The notes: a model not told the origin generated them from the letters alone. DNA of 64,000 nt from Lysobacter terrestris (GCF_014489475.1 NZ_CP060820.1:930001-994000), one strand, 5' to 3'. Shown: positions 54,296 to 63,952, counted from the stretch's first letter. A program made the numbers and translations.

Positions 54296-54408
54296 TCGTG
54301 CCGCGTGGCCCGCTTCGTCCAAGCGGCGTGACCAAACCAGCGGGGCGCGGATATCCACGCCCCGCCGTGCCGGCAGTCAGGTACCCGGCAAACCGTTGCG
54401 GAGGGGCC

Positions 54409-54792
54409 TTACTTCTTCGCGCCCTTGCCCTTGCCGACGTAGGCCTTGTATTCGTCCGCACTGAGCGCGCCATCGGCGTTGCTGTCGGCCTTGTCGAATA
54501 CCTGGCCCAGCGCCGGGATCGCAGCGGCCTCGGCCTTGCTCAGGCTGCCGCTCTTGTCGAGGTCGATGTCGTTCCAGCTCTTCTTGGACGGATCGCCCGA
54601 CGTCGCGGCCGACGCGTCGTTGGACGTCGTCGCCTGCGCGTTGGTGGTGGCCGCCTGGGCGGAGGCGTCGGTCGTGGTGCTGGACTGCATCGAAGCATCG
54701 GTCGCGGTGCCGGTCGGCGATTGCGCGAACGCCAGCGGGGCGGACAACGTGGCGGCGAGGGCGAACGCACCAATCAGGGACTTGCGATTCAT
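54409..54792 (-). CDS. Secreted EF-hand protein
   Basis: 127 residues; AAGGAG before the ATG. Signal peptide (1-23, PLAFAQ). A Thr/Ser/Ala linker (about 25-70) then two EF-hand loops: DLDKSGSLSKAE and DSNADGALSADEY, each with Asp/Ser/Asn and a final Glu at the calcium-binding positions. A Ca2+-binding periplasmic or secreted protein. C-terminus is basic (KGKGAKK). Such proteins are common in Xanthomonadaceae with no known partner. Near the CaCA exchanger only in theme, not in place. Confidence 0.88.
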   Translation of the reverse strand: MNRKSLIGAFALAATLSAPLAFAQSPTGTATDASMQSSTTTDASAQAATTNAQATTSNDASAATSGDPSKKSWNDIDLDKSGSLSKAEAAAIPALGQVFDKADSNADGALSADEYKAYVGKGKGAKK

Positions 54793-55093
54793 CAGCTTTT
54801 CTCCTTAAGGACGTGCGGGGGAAGCGAATCGGGGGATGTCTGGCCCGCACGAAACGCACCATGCCGATCCCGAAATGAACGCATCCACCGGCACGCACGC
54901 GGTCTCCACATGGGGTTAACCACAACCGCAGCGAAACGTTCTATGGCCGCGCGCTGAACCCGGCGAAAGCGTGATGCGCGTCGGAAAGCCGCGATCGCGG
55001 CCGACTGAATGGAACACAACCTTTACGAATGGGCGGGCTGCATCGCTGCGTGCACCCGCGATGCGCAAATGCGCGGCCGTCGCTGCAATGGCA
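54793..55093. other. 301-base gap, no gene seen
   Basis: The stretch between the EF-hand gene and the CPXCG gene has no open frame with a start site and no hairpin with a T-tract. It should hold the EF-hand promoter (minus strand, GTGCGTTTCGTGCGGG region), but no clear hexamers were found. Confidence 0.6.
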
Positions 55094-55282
55094 TCACGCG
55101 TCGTTGTCGCGCATCGCACTCACCAGCACTTCGCCGCCTGCATCGAAGGCGATGGCAATCTCCATCGGCCGGCAACACACCGGGCAATCCTCGATGTAGC
55201 GCTGCAGGTCGCTGGCTTCGTCGATCATCAGTTCGACGCGTTCCCCGCAGTACGGGCACGGCACGGAAACGGTGGGCAGCAT
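55094..55282 (-). CDS. CPXCG-motif cysteine-rich protein
   Basis: 62 residues from the ATG at 55282. CPYCGERVELMID and IEDCPVCCRPMEI give two CxxC zinc pairs, the defining motif. A small zinc-binding protein conserved in gammaproteobacteria; function not known. It is divergent from the 55460 gene. Confidence 0.9.
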   Translation of the reverse strand: MLPTVSVPCPYCGERVELMIDEASDLQRYIEDCPVCCRPMEIAIAFDAGGEVLVSAMRDNDA

Positions 55283-55459
55283 GGCGGCGTACTCCAGCGC
55301 AGCGAACGACCTGCACAGCCTAGCCCGCACGCCGCGCCCCTGCATGCAGGTGTCATCACGCCTCTCTAACCTTTCCGGAGCAAAGCTGGCGGCATGCGCT
55401 GGGGAGCCGCGCGGCGCGCTGCACGCTTTGCGATCGCGGCCGACACCTAGGAGCGCGCG

Positions 55460-55963
55460 ATGAAGACCCGACGCGTCTACAGCACACCGGACCTGATCAC
55501 GGCCCGCGCCGCCATCCAGGCCGCGCGCGAAGCAGGCATCCACGACGAAGACATCTCGCTGGTCGCGCGCCCGGACATCGAGGTCGGCCACATTCCCAAC
55601 CGGCGCAAGGAAGCCGACAGCGATTTCGTCCCGGCCGCCCTGCGCGGCGCCGTGTTCGGGGGCATCGCCGGCCTGGTGGCGGGCGCGATCGCGGTACTGG
55701 TGTTTCCCTCGATCGGCATGAGCTGGGCCGGCACCGGACTGGTTGCCCTCGCCGGCGTGCTGGTGGGTGCGTTCGCTTCGTCGCTGGTGGGTTCGTCGCT
55801 GCCCGACCCGGTGCGGCAGAAGTTCGACGGCGAGATCAAGGCCGGGCGCATCCTCGTCCTGGTCGACGGCGCCGCGGAGATGCTGCCCGCGGTGGAAACC
55901 GCGATCACCCGCACCGGCGCGCTGTCGCTGCCGTTCGAGACTCCGACCGCGCTGATCCGCTGA
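55460..55963 (+). CDS. Membrane protein with general-stress-17M/DUF1269-like ends
   Basis: 167 residues; AGGAG upstream. A soluble N-terminus (1-50, MKTRRVYSTPDLITARAAIQAAREAGI, in two parts: MKTRRVYSTPDL and ARAAIQAAREAGI) and a C-terminus with ferredoxin-like segments GRILVLVDGAAEMLPAVE flank two Gly/Ala-rich membrane helices (about 68-90 and 97-117). Resembles the envelope stress proteins that carry a GlsB/DUF1269 type core. Substrate or partner unknown. Confidence 0.7.
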   Translation: MKTRRVYSTPDLITARAAIQAAREAGIHDEDISLVARPDIEVGHIPNRRKEADSDFVPAALRGAVFGGIAGLVAGAIAVLVFPSIGMSWAGTGLVALAGVLVGAFASSLVGSSLPDPVRQKFDGEIKAGRILVLVDGAAEMLPAVETAITRTGALSLPFETPTALIR

Positions 55964-56065
55964 GCACCGACTCGTACGAAGCGGCGCGCGACGCGGAAAC
56001 GCAGATCGCGTGCCGCGTTGGCGCGCGGATCCTATGGGCGATGCAGACGGGCTTTCGCCCGCGCT

Positions 56066-56854
56066 TCACGGCGCCGCGCGGCCTTTCGCGGGCACCGTCC
56101 GCGCCAACGCCTGCCGGTAATTCGCCTGCAACTGCTGCACCTTGGCGATGTAGCTCTGCGTCTCCCGATACGGCGGCACGCCGCCATAGTGCGCCACCGC
56201 CCCGGTGCCGGCGTTGTACGCCGCCGTCGCCAGGATCATGTCGCCGCGATAACGGCGCAGCAGCGCACGCAAGTGCCGTGCGCCGGCATCGATCGACTGC
56301 TCCGCCGAATGGGCATCGGTGACGCCGTAGCTGCGCGCGGTGTCCGGCATCAGCTGCATCACGCCGCGCGCGCCCTTCGGCGAAACGGCCTGCGCGTCGA
56401 AGTCGCTTTCGGCGTGCGCGATCGCGCGCAGCCACGCGTCATCCACGCCGTGCCTGCGGGCGGCCGTGCGGAACTGCGACGCGTAGCGGTCCAGTCGCGG
56501 CCTGCCGACGCGACCAAGGCCGGCATGCGCCGGTTCGCCGGGCGGGGTGGCAACGGTGAACGCCAGCACCGGCGTCGAGCCCGGCAGCTTGCGCGTGCTG
56601 TAGACGAGCTTGCCGTCCTGCTCGCGTTCGTAGAGCGTGCCGTTGATGACGCCCATCGCGCCCCACAGGTTCGGCAGTTTGGCGGCGTTGTCGTCGATGT
56701 GCCTGGCGACGCAGCGCGACCCCGGTTCCGGGGCGGTCGCCAGGCTGACGCTGCCGTCGCGCACGCACCGGTACACGGTGCGCGCCTGCACGGATGCCGC
56801 CGCGAAGGGCAGCAGGAACACGATGCCAAGCGTGATGACGCGGCGCGCGACCAT
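56066..56854 (-). CDS. Lytic transglycosylase (SLT family)
   Basis: 262 residues. Signal peptide (1-24). The N-terminal segment TVYRCVRDGSVSLATAPEPGSRC resembles the DUF4124 domain found ahead of SLT domains. The SLT domain (about 125-245) has the catalytic Glu in AIAHAESDFDAQAVSPKGARG, VMQLMPDTARSYGV and ILATAAYNAGTGAVAHYGGVPPYRET. Cleaves peptidoglycan with 1,6-anhydro product formation; likely periplasmic. No partner secretion genes are adjacent. Confidence 0.92.
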   Translation of the reverse strand: MVARRVITLGIVFLLPFAAASVQARTVYRCVRDGSVSLATAPEPGSRCVARHIDDNAAKLPNLWGAMGVINGTLYEREQDGKLVYSTRKLPGSTPVLAFTVATPPGEPAHAGLGRVGRPRLDRYASQFRTAARRHGVDDAWLRAIAHAESDFDAQAVSPKGARGVMQLMPDTARSYGVTDAHSAEQSIDAGARHLRALLRRYRGDMILATAAYNAGTGAVAHYGGVPPYRETQSYIAKVQQLQANYRQALARTVPAKGRAAP

Positions 56855-56966
56855 GCCGGCAGTGTGCGCCGCCAGGGTGAACGGCGGATGTGCCGATGGT
56901 TTGGCGGTTGCCGCCGCAAGGCCCGATCCGCGGCCTCGGGAGAACTATCCGGACACGAACGGCGCG

Positions 56967-58289
56967 TCAGCGCGCCATCAACGCCTCGATCTCGTCGGCG
57001 CTGCGCGCGAGCTTGTCGGTCAGGACTTCGTGGCCGTCGCCGGTCACCAGCACGTCGTCCTCGATGCGGATGCCGATGCCGCGCCATTTCGCGTCGACGC
57101 TGGTGTCGTCCGGCGCCACGTACACGCCCGGCTCGATGGTGAACACCATGCCGGATTCGAGCAGGCGCGATTCGCCGTCGATGCGGTATTCGCCGACGTC
57201 ATGCACGTCCAGGCCGAGCCAATGCCCGGTCTTGTGGCGATAGAAGCGGCGGTACAGGCCGTCGGCGAGGTTCTTCTCCAGCTTGCCCTTGAGCAGGTCC
57301 AGCCGCAGCAGGCCTTCGGTGAGCGTGGCCACCGCGGCGTTGTGCCCGGCTTCGTAGGCGATGCCGGGCCGCGCCTGCTTCAGCGCCGCCGCCTGCGCGG
57401 CGAGGACGACGTCGTGCAGTGCCCGCTGTTCCTTGCTGAAGCGGCCGTTCGCGGGGAAGGTGCGGGTGATGTCCGCCGCGTAGCCGCGGTATTCGGCGCC
57501 GGCGTCGATGAGCACCAGGTCGCCGTCGCGCACGGGCGCGTTGTTGGCGCGGTAGTGCAGCACGCAGGCGTTGCTGCCCGCGCCGACGATGCTGCCGTAG
57601 GCGGGTTCCGCGTCATGCTGGCGGAAGACGCGTTCGAGTTCGGCCTGCAGTTCGTATTCGCGCATGCCACCGCGGGCGGCCCGCATCGCCGCTTCGTGCG
57701 CGAGCACGCTGATGTCGGCGGCGCGCTGCATCAGACGCAATTCGTCGCGATCCTTGAACAGGCGCATCTCGTCGAGCAGGTGGCCGAGCTCGAGGAATTC
57801 GTGCGGCGGCTGCGCGCCATGCCGCACCTGCGCGCGCACGCGGTTCAACCAGCCGATGAGCTTGAGGTCGAATTCCTGGTCGCGGCCGAAGTGGTAGTAG
57901 ACGCGCGTGCGCCCTTCCAGCAGGCCGGGCAGGATGTCGTCGAGGTCGACGATCGGATAGGCGTCGTCGAAACCGAAGGCTTCCACCGCGCCTTCCGGTC
58001 CGTGCCTCGGCCCGTCCCAGGCTTCGCGTTCGGCATCGCGTTCGCGGCAGAACAGCAGCGTCTCGCCGTGCTTGCGGCCCGGCACCAGCACCAGTACGGC
58101 CTCGGGTTCGGCGAAGCCGGTGAGGTACCAGAAATCCGAATCCTGCCGGTACGGGTAATGCGTGTCGCGACTGCGCACTACTTCCTTGCCGGCCGGCAGG
58201 ATCAGGATCGCCTCGTCGCCGGCCATGCGCATGAGCTGCTTGCGGCGGCGGGCGTGGTTGCGGGCGGGGATCGCGAGGGGTTTGGTCAT
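56967..58289 (-). CDS. pepP: Xaa-Pro aminopeptidase
   Basis: 440 residues. M24B dinuclear manganese peptidase that removes N-terminal residues before proline. N-terminal creatinase-like domain with RSRDTHYPYRQDSDFWYLTGF. The metal-binding residues are in LIDAGAEYRGYAADITRTFP (two Asp), GHWLGLDVHDVGEY (His), GMVFTIEPGVYV (Glu) and GIGIRIEDDVLVT (Glu). The ATG at 58289 is the family start. In operon-like order with the 56066 gene is not evident; the ygfB gene (58456) is on the same strand upstream, as usual for pepP. Confidence 0.96.
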   Translation of the reverse strand: MTKPLAIPARNHARRRKQLMRMAGDEAILILPAGKEVVRSRDTHYPYRQDSDFWYLTGFAEPEAVLVLVPGRKHGETLLFCRERDAEREAWDGPRHGPEGAVEAFGFDDAYPIVDLDDILPGLLEGRTRVYYHFGRDQEFDLKLIGWLNRVRAQVRHGAQPPHEFLELGHLLDEMRLFKDRDELRLMQRAADISVLAHEAAMRAARGGMREYELQAELERVFRQHDAEPAYGSIVGAGSNACVLHYRANNAPVRDGDLVLIDAGAEYRGYAADITRTFPANGRFSKEQRALHDVVLAAQAAALKQARPGIAYEAGHNAAVATLTEGLLRLDLLKGKLEKNLADGLYRRFYRHKTGHWLGLDVHDVGEYRIDGESRLLESGMVFTIEPGVYVAPDDTSVDAKWRGIGIRIEDDVLVTGDGHEVLTDKLARSADEIEALMAR

Positions 58290-58394
58290 GGGGCGTGGCG
58301 TGGAGGTTTCACTCGTTGCGGCTAGTCATCCGGTGAGGACGTTGACGACGCGGCGCTCACGGGTCAGGCACGTTCGAAAACGAAGACGCTGGCT

Positions 58395-58440
58395 CCCCGC
58401 CTGCGCGGGGATGACGGCGCGGCAAAGCCGTGCGCGAGGC
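58395..58440. repeat. Half REP-like element and hairpin downstream of ygfB
   Basis: CCCCGC-CTGC-GCGGGG (58395-58410) followed by ATGACGGCGCGG, a common REP half. It is followed by GGCAAAGCCGTGCGCG, 16 bases identical to 17699-17714, the T-side of the POT terminator. It likely terminates ygfB transcription on the minus strand (CGCGCACGGCTTTGCC reading). Confidence 0.6.
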
Positions 58441-58455
58441 GCACCGGCCGATCCG

Positions 58456-59034
58456 TCAGTTGAACCGCTGCCGGTGCTGCGCGGCCATCACGCAATCGCC
58501 GTGCAGCAACAGCGCGGCGACGCGCACGAATTCCTCGAGTTCCACCAGCGCTTCCTCGTCCTCTTCGTCGCCATCGTCCTGCGGTTGCGCGGCGGCGAGC
58601 TTGGCCAGGTCGGCGAGCGCTTCCTGGCTGTCTTCCGACAGCGCCGGCGCCGCGCCCGCGGCGAGCCCGAAGCCACCGAGGAAGCCGCGGCACCAGTCGA
58701 ACAGCGCACCGCTGCGCTCCATGAGCGGGGCGTCCGCATCCGGCAGCAGCAGTTCGAACTCGAAACTGCGATCGGCCAGCTGCGCGGCGCTCGCCTTGCA
58801 CAGTTCGTCCAGGGCACTGCCTTCGGCGACTGCGGGCAGCGCGGGATCGGCCAGGACCCTGCCCAGCCAGTCCGGCGTGGTGGCACCGCCACCGGCCAGC
58901 CAGCCACACAGGCTGCCGTGCAGTTCCGCGGAAGTGGTGGCGAGCGCGAGGGCGCGGATTTCGGCGTCGAGGGCCGCGGCGGCGGGCAGGTCGGGGGCGT
59001 TTCGGGACGACACGTGGAAGGTATTGGCAATCAC
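58456..59034 (-). CDS. ygfB: UPF0149 family protein YgfB
   Basis: 192 residues from a GTG at 59034; the frame opens far upstream on the shadow strand but only this part is conserved. TTSAELHGSLCGWLAGGG, LPDADAPLMERSGALFDWCRGFLGGFGLA and a very acidic C-terminal third (QPQDDGDEEDEEALVELEEFVRVAALLLHGD) with the last block split as EEALVELEEFVRVAALLLH. The family is all-helical, of unknown molecular function, and usually precedes pepP, as here. Confidence 0.88.
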   Translation of the reverse strand: MIANTFHVSSRNAPDLPAAAALDAEIRALALATTSAELHGSLCGWLAGGGATTPDWLGRVLADPALPAVAEGSALDELCKASAAQLADRSFEFELLLPDADAPLMERSGALFDWCRGFLGGFGLAAGAAPALSEDSQEALADLAKLAAAQPQDDGDEEDEEALVELEEFVRVAALLLHGDCVMAAQHRQRFN

Positions 59035-59127
59035 TCGGGGGAAGTCGGCAGTGTAGCGGCAGACGCGAGGCTGGCGGCAGCCGTCGGGTGGCATACACTG
59101 GCCGCGTACGCCTAACGGCTGGGGCCC

Positions 59128-62100
59128 GTGCGCTTTCTCCCGACCTTCTCTGCCTGCTTGATCGCAGCGTTCGCAGGCCTGCTCGGCGCAGGCGCCGCCG
59201 GCGATGCCACGGCGTTGACGCGCGATTACTACTTCCAACGCCTGGGCAGCGAACGCGGGCTGGGCCAGAACACCGTCAACGCGATGGTGCAGGACGCGCA
59301 GGGCTTCGTCTGGGTCGGCACCCAGGGCGGCCTGCACCGCTACGACGGCCAGCGCTACGTCCAGTACCGCCACGACCCCCGCGACCCGGCCAGTCTGCCC
59401 GACAGCTACGTCACCGCGCTGGCGGCCGAGGGCGACCGCGCGCTCTGGGTCGGTTCGTATTCGCAGTACGTCTCGCGGCTGGATCTCGCCACCGGCGGCA
59501 TCCGTCGCTACGAGGTCGCCGACGGCGAGCAGGCGCAGCGCCAGGTCGGCGCGTTGCTGCCGCACGCCGGCAAGCTGTGGGTGGGCACGCTCGCCGGACT
59601 GGAACGCCTCGACCCGGCCACCGGCACGCGCGACCGGGTCATCACCCTGGACCCCAAGACCCTGCGCACGTGGCCGCGGCAGTCGCTGGTCGCCGGTCGC
59701 GACGGCGACCTGTGGTACGGCACGCCGACCGGCCTGTACCGGATCGGCCCGCGCGGCGGCGTGGAACGGCTGCGGCCCAGCCTGTCGGTGCGCGCCCTGG
59801 CCTTCGACCATCGTGGCCAGCTCTGGATCGGTACGCCGCAGGGGCTGTTCCGGCTGGCGTCCGACGGCCGCTCCCTGCTGCAGACGTGGCCGGCGGCGGG
59901 TGCGCCCGAGGTGGAAGTCCGCGCGATCGCCGAAGCCCCCGACCACCGCTTGTGGCTGTCCTTGTCGAAGCAGGGCGTCCTCCGCTTCGACCCGGCCACC
60001 GGGCGCAGCCTGCAACTGCGCGAACAGCCCGGAACGACCTCCGGATTGCCCGAAGACGGCATCAGCACCCTGATGGTCGATCGCGGCGGCATGCTCTGGC
60101 TTGGCGGCCAGTTCCGCGGCGTCACCGTGACCGACCCGCTCGGCACCCGCTTCACCTACGTCCTCAACCTCGACGGCGGCGGTCCGCACAACCCGGCCAC
60201 CGACGACAGCGTGCGCGCGATCGCCCAGGACGCCAGCGGCGCCCTGTGGCTGGGCACCGACGACGCGCGCCTGCTGCGCTACGACGCCACTACCGACCGC
60301 TTCGACGATTTCAGCCCGCGCCTGCCGGCCGCCGAGGGGCAAGCGAAGCCGCGGATCATGGCCCTCGTCCGCAACCCCGACGGCAACCTGTGGGTCGCGA
60401 CCGAGCGCGGCCTGTTGCGGCTGGATCCGCGCCGCGGCGAGATCACCCCGGTCGCGCTGGGCAGCTACAGCAACAATTCGATCCGCAGCCTGATGCTGGC
60501 GCGCAATGGCGCGCTGTGGATCGGCACCGGCGCCAATGGCGCGTTGCGCTACTCGCCCGCCGATGGCGAGGTGCTGCACTACGGCTTCCGCGAGAACGAC
60601 CCGCACCAGCTGTCCCATCCCGCGGTGCACGCGATGCTCGAGGACCGCCGCGGCCGCATCTGGCTGGGCACCGGCGACGGCCTGGACCTGCTCGATCCCG
60701 CGAACGGCCGCCTGCGCCACTTCCGCCACCGCATCGATGCCCCGGGCAGCCTGCCCGGGAACCTGGTCCGCACGCTGCTGCAGACCGCGGATGGGCAGGT
60801 CTGGGTTGGCACGCACGCCGGGCTGAGCCGGATCGTCGAAGGCGCCGACGGCACGATCGCATTCGCCCACCCGCTCGCCGACGCGCTGCGCGACCGCCCG
60901 GTGCCCGTGGTGTATTCGATCACCGAGTCGCCGGCCGGCACGCTCTGGATCGGCACCGACAACGGCATCATGCGCTTCAACACCGGCAGCGAGCGCTATC
61001 GCGTCTACGGGCTCGCCGACGGCACGCAGGACCTGGAGTTCAACGGCGGCGCGGTCGCGGCCTTGAACGACGGCCGCCTCGCGTTCGGCGGCGTGCGCGG
61101 CTTCAATCTCTTCGATCCCCGCCGCATCACCGACAGCACCTACCTGCCGCCGCTGCGGCTGATTTCGGCGCGGATCGGCACCGATGCGAACGAAGGCACG
61201 CTGTGGCAGCCGCGCGCGTTGTCGATCCCCGATGGCGCCAACCTGCTGCGCCTGCGCGTCGGCGCCCTCGACTTCGCCCCCGCGGGCGACATCCAGTACC
61301 GCTACCGGCTCGACGGATTCGACATCGGCTGGATCAACAACGGCCACGAGCAGGACATCACCTACACCAAGCTGCCCGCCGGCGATTACAAGCTGCGCGT
61401 GCAGGCGACCAGCCGCGATGGCGAGTGGATGCCGCAGGAGCTGAGCGTCCCGGTGCACGTGCTGCCGCCCTGGTGGCGGCACCCGCGCGTGCTGGCCGTG
61501 GCCACGCTCGCCGTGCTCGCCCTGCTCGCGGTGTTCTGGTGGCGCCGGCAGCAGCGGGTGCGGCGCGAGCGCGAACTGTTCGCGGCGATCCGCGAACGCG
61601 AACAGCGCCTGCAGCTCGCGCTGTGGGGGTCGGGCGAGATCTTCTGGGATTACGACCTGCGCCGCGAACAGATGTACGCCATGCGCATCGACGAGCACGG
61701 CGTCGCCGATGCCGACAGCGCCGTACAGATGGAAATCGTCGACCAGCACGAGGTCCATCCCGACGACCTGCCGCGCCTGGCCGAACTGGTGCGCCAGCAC
61801 GTCCGCGGCGAAGCGCCGCTGCTGCTGTCCGAACATCGCGTGCGCCTGGCCGACGGCCACTGGGCCTGGATGCTGGCGCGCGGCCGCGTGGTCGACCGCG
61901 ACGCCGGCGGCAAGGCGCTGCGCATCGCCGGCACCGCACGCGACGTCACCACGACGCGCAACGCGGAGCGCGAACGCCGCATCGCCAGCGAAGTGCTGCG
62001 CAGCATGGCCGAGGCGGTGTGCGTGTTCGACCGCGACTTCTGCTTCGTGTCGGTGAACCCGGCCTTCACCCGCATGACCGGCTACAGCGATGTCGAAGTG

Positions 62101-63678
62101 CTGGGCCGCGACACCGCCCTCCTCAACAGCCCGCAGCACGACCCGGAGTTCTACCGGCAGATGCGCTTCCGCTTGGAACGCGATGGCCGCTGGTCGGGCG
62201 AGTTGTGGCAGCAGCGCAAGGACGGCCAGGAATTCCTGTGTTCGGTGCAGGCCAGCGTGGTGCTGGATGCGACCGGCCAGCGCAGCCACTACGTCGGCGT
62301 GCTGGGCGACATCACCGACCAGAAGCGCGCCGAACAGGAGCTGCGCTACCTCGCCAACTACGACACGCTGACCAGCCTGCCCAACCGCACGCTGCTGTCG
62401 GAGCGGCTGTCCCGCGCGATCGTGCGCGCGCGCCGCCAGGGCAAGCGCATCGCGGTGCTGTTCCTCGACCTCGACCGCTTCAAGGACATCAACGATTCCC
62501 TCGGCCACGCCGCCGGCGACCGCATCCTGCGCGCGGCCGCGGGCCGCCTGCAGAACACCGTGGGACCGCAGCACACCGTGGCACGACTGGGTGGCGACGA
62601 ATTCACCGTAGTGCTCGAGGACCTCGACACGGCCGAGGAGGCCGAACAGGTCGCGCGCAAGATCATCGACGCCTTCGGTGAGCCGCTCGACATCGACGAC
62701 CGCCACGACGTCTCGATCTCGCCGTCGATCGGCATCAGCCTGTATCCCGACCACGCGCAGATCCCCACCGACCTGCTCAAGCACGCCGACACGGCGATGT
62801 ACCAGGCCAAGGCCGCCGGGCGCCGCACCTTCATGCGCTACACCGACGCGATGGACGTGGAGATCCGCCAGCGCGCCACCATCTCCGCGGCGCTGCGCAA
62901 GGTGCTCGATCGCAACGAGTTGCGACTGGTGTTCCAGCCCAAGCTGTCGCTGACACAGATGCGCATCACCGGCGTGGAAGCGCTGCTGCGCTGGTACAGC
63001 CCCGAGCACGGCGAGATCCCCCCGGACCGCTTCATCCCGCTGGCGGAGGAAACCGGGTTGATCCTCGAGATCGGCGAGTGGGCGATGCAGGAGGCCTGCA
63101 CGACGCTGCAGAGGTGGCGCGAGCAGGGCCTTGAAGACGTGTCCGTCGCGGTGAACGTGTCCGCGCTGCAGCTCGCGCGCGGCCACCTGCCCGAAATCGT
63201 CGCCCGTGCCTTGTCGGGCCGCGGCATCCCGCCCGAGCGCCTGCAGCTCGAACTCACCGAAACGGTCATCATGGCGAACGCCGAGCAGAACGCGGCGATG
63301 CTGCAGGCCATCCGCGACCTGGGCGTCGGCCTGGCGATCGACGACTTCGGCACCGGCTATTCCTCGCTGTCGTACCTCAAGCGGCTGCCGCTGACGACGC
63401 TCAAGATCGACAAGGAATTCATCGGCGACCTCACCCGCGACGCCGACGACGAGGCGATCACCGGCGCGGTCATCGCAATGGCGCACTCGCTGGGCCTGAA
63501 CGTGGTCGCCGAAGGCGTCGAGACCGAGGCCCAGGTCCGCTTCCTGCATGACCACGGCTGCGACGAGATCCAGGGCTACTGGCTGGCCCGCCCGCTGCGC
63601 GCCGAGGAATGCCTGACCTTCCTGCACAGCTGGGCCACCGCCACGTCGGAATCCGAACGCGCGGCGGTCTCCGGCTGA
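59128..63678 (+). CDS. Propeller-sensing GGDEF-EAL membrane protein
   Basis: 1516 residues from a GTG at 59128. Signal peptide (1-25). Periplasmic part: two seven-bladed-type propellers (about 30-710) with repeated FVWVGTQGGLHRYDG, ALWLGTDDARLLRYD and WVGTHAGLSRIVEG, then a Y_Y_Y-type domain (about 715-780). A membrane helix at about 788-810 (VLAVATLAVLALLAVFWW). Cytoplasmic: two PAS domains (about 830-945 and 955-1070), GGDEF (VARLGGDEFTVVLEDL, 1155-1159) and EAL (GVEALLRWYSPE, 1284-; DDFGTGYSSLSYLKRLPL, about 1405-). Both active-site motifs are intact. No histidine kinase domain. Likely reads an external ligand and sets c-di-GMP. Confidence 0.9.
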   Translation: MRFLPTFSACLIAAFAGLLGAGAAGDATALTRDYYFQRLGSERGLGQNTVNAMVQDAQGFVWVGTQGGLHRYDGQRYVQYRHDPRDPASLPDSYVTALAAEGDRALWVGSYSQYVSRLDLATGGIRRYEVADGEQAQRQVGALLPHAGKLWVGTLAGLERLDPATGTRDRVITLDPKTLRTWPRQSLVAGRDGDLWYGTPTGLYRIGPRGGVERLRPSLSVRALAFDHRGQLWIGTPQGLFRLASDGRSLLQTWPAAGAPEVEVRAIAEAPDHRLWLSLSKQGVLRFDPATGRSLQLREQPGTTSGLPEDGISTLMVDRGGMLWLGGQFRGVTVTDPLGTRFTYVLNLDGGGPHNPATDDSVRAIAQDASGALWLGTDDARLLRYDATTDRFDDFSPRLPAAEGQAKPRIMALVRNPDGNLWVATERGLLRLDPRRGEITPVALGSYSNNSIRSLMLARNGALWIGTGANGALRYSPADGEVLHYGFRENDPHQLSHPAVHAMLEDRRGRIWLGTGDGLDLLDPANGRLRHFRHRIDAPGSLPGNLVRTLLQTADGQVWVGTHAGLSRIVEGADGTIAFAHPLADALRDRPVPVVYSITESPAGTLWIGTDNGIMRFNTGSERYRVYGLADGTQDLEFNGGAVAALNDGRLAFGGVRGFNLFDPRRITDSTYLPPLRLISARIGTDANEGTLWQPRALSIPDGANLLRLRVGALDFAPAGDIQYRYRLDGFDIGWINNGHEQDITYTKLPAGDYKLRVQATSRDGEWMPQELSVPVHVLPPWWRHPRVLAVATLAVLALLAVFWWRRQQRVRRERELFAAIREREQRLQLALWGSGEIFWDYDLRREQMYAMRIDEHGVADADSAVQMEIVDQHEVHPDDLPRLAELVRQHVRGEAPLLLSEHRVRLADGHWAWMLARGRVVDRDAGGKALRIAGTARDVTTTRNAERERRIASEVLRSMAEAVCVFDRDFCFVSVNPAFTRMTGYSDVEVLGRDTALLNSPQHDPEFYRQMRFRLERDGRWSGELWQQRKDGQEFLCSVQASVVLDATGQRSHYVGVLGDITDQKRAEQELRYLANYDTLTSLPNRTLLSERLSRAIVRARRQGKRIAVLFLDLDRFKDINDSLGHAAGDRILRAAAGRLQNTVGPQHTVARLGGDEFTVVLEDLDTAEEAEQVARKIIDAFGEPLDIDDRHDVSISPSIGISLYPDHAQIPTDLLKHADTAMYQAKAAGRRTFMRYTDAMDVEIRQRATISAALRKVLDRNELRLVFQPKLSLTQMRITGVEALLRWYSPEHGEIPPDRFIPLAEETGLILEIGEWAMQEACTTLQRWREQGLEDVSVAVNVSALQLARGHLPEIVARALSGRGIPPERLQLELTETVIMANAEQNAAMLQAIRDLGVGLAIDDFGTGYSSLSYLKRLPLTTLKIDKEFIGDLTRDADDEAITGAVIAMAHSLGLNVVAEGVETEAQVRFLHDHGCDEIQGYWLARPLRAEECLTFLHSWATATSESERAAVSG

Positions 63679-63730
63679 GGCGACCGGGCGCCGCCTTGAC
63701 CCGCCCCCCTCGCCTCCCCATCATCCGCCC

Positions 63731-63952
63731 ATGGATCGCACCCGCCTCATCGCCGAACTGCAGACGCTGTCGGATCGCCTCGACGAGCTGGGTGCGCAGG
63801 CACGCCGCCTCAACGAAGAGAACCGCAGCCTGCGCCTGCAGCAGGAACAGTTGATCAGCGAGCGCTCGACTTTGCTGGCGAAGAACGAACAGGCGCGCAC
63901 GCGGGTGGAGGCGATGATCGCCCGCCTCAAGTCGCTGGAGCAGCACACGTGA
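63731..63952 (+). CDS. TIGR02449-family (ZapB-like) coiled-coil protein
   Basis: 73 residues. A single coiled coil (LIAELQTLSDRLDELGAQAR and EENRSLRLQQEQLISERSTLL) of the type found directly upstream of zapA in gammaproteobacteria. The last codons overlap the next gene by four bases (GTGA). Confidence 0.85.
   Translation: MDRTRLIAELQTLSDRLDELGAQARRLNEENRSLRLQQEQLISERSTLLAKNEQARTRVEAMIARLKSLEQHT

Noticed and set aside
58456-63627. A 1723-codon open frame on the minus strand opposite the GGDEF-EAL gene
   Set aside because: Its N-terminal 1530 codons show no domain and mirror the GC-rich plus-strand gene; only the last 192 codons are the real ygfB.
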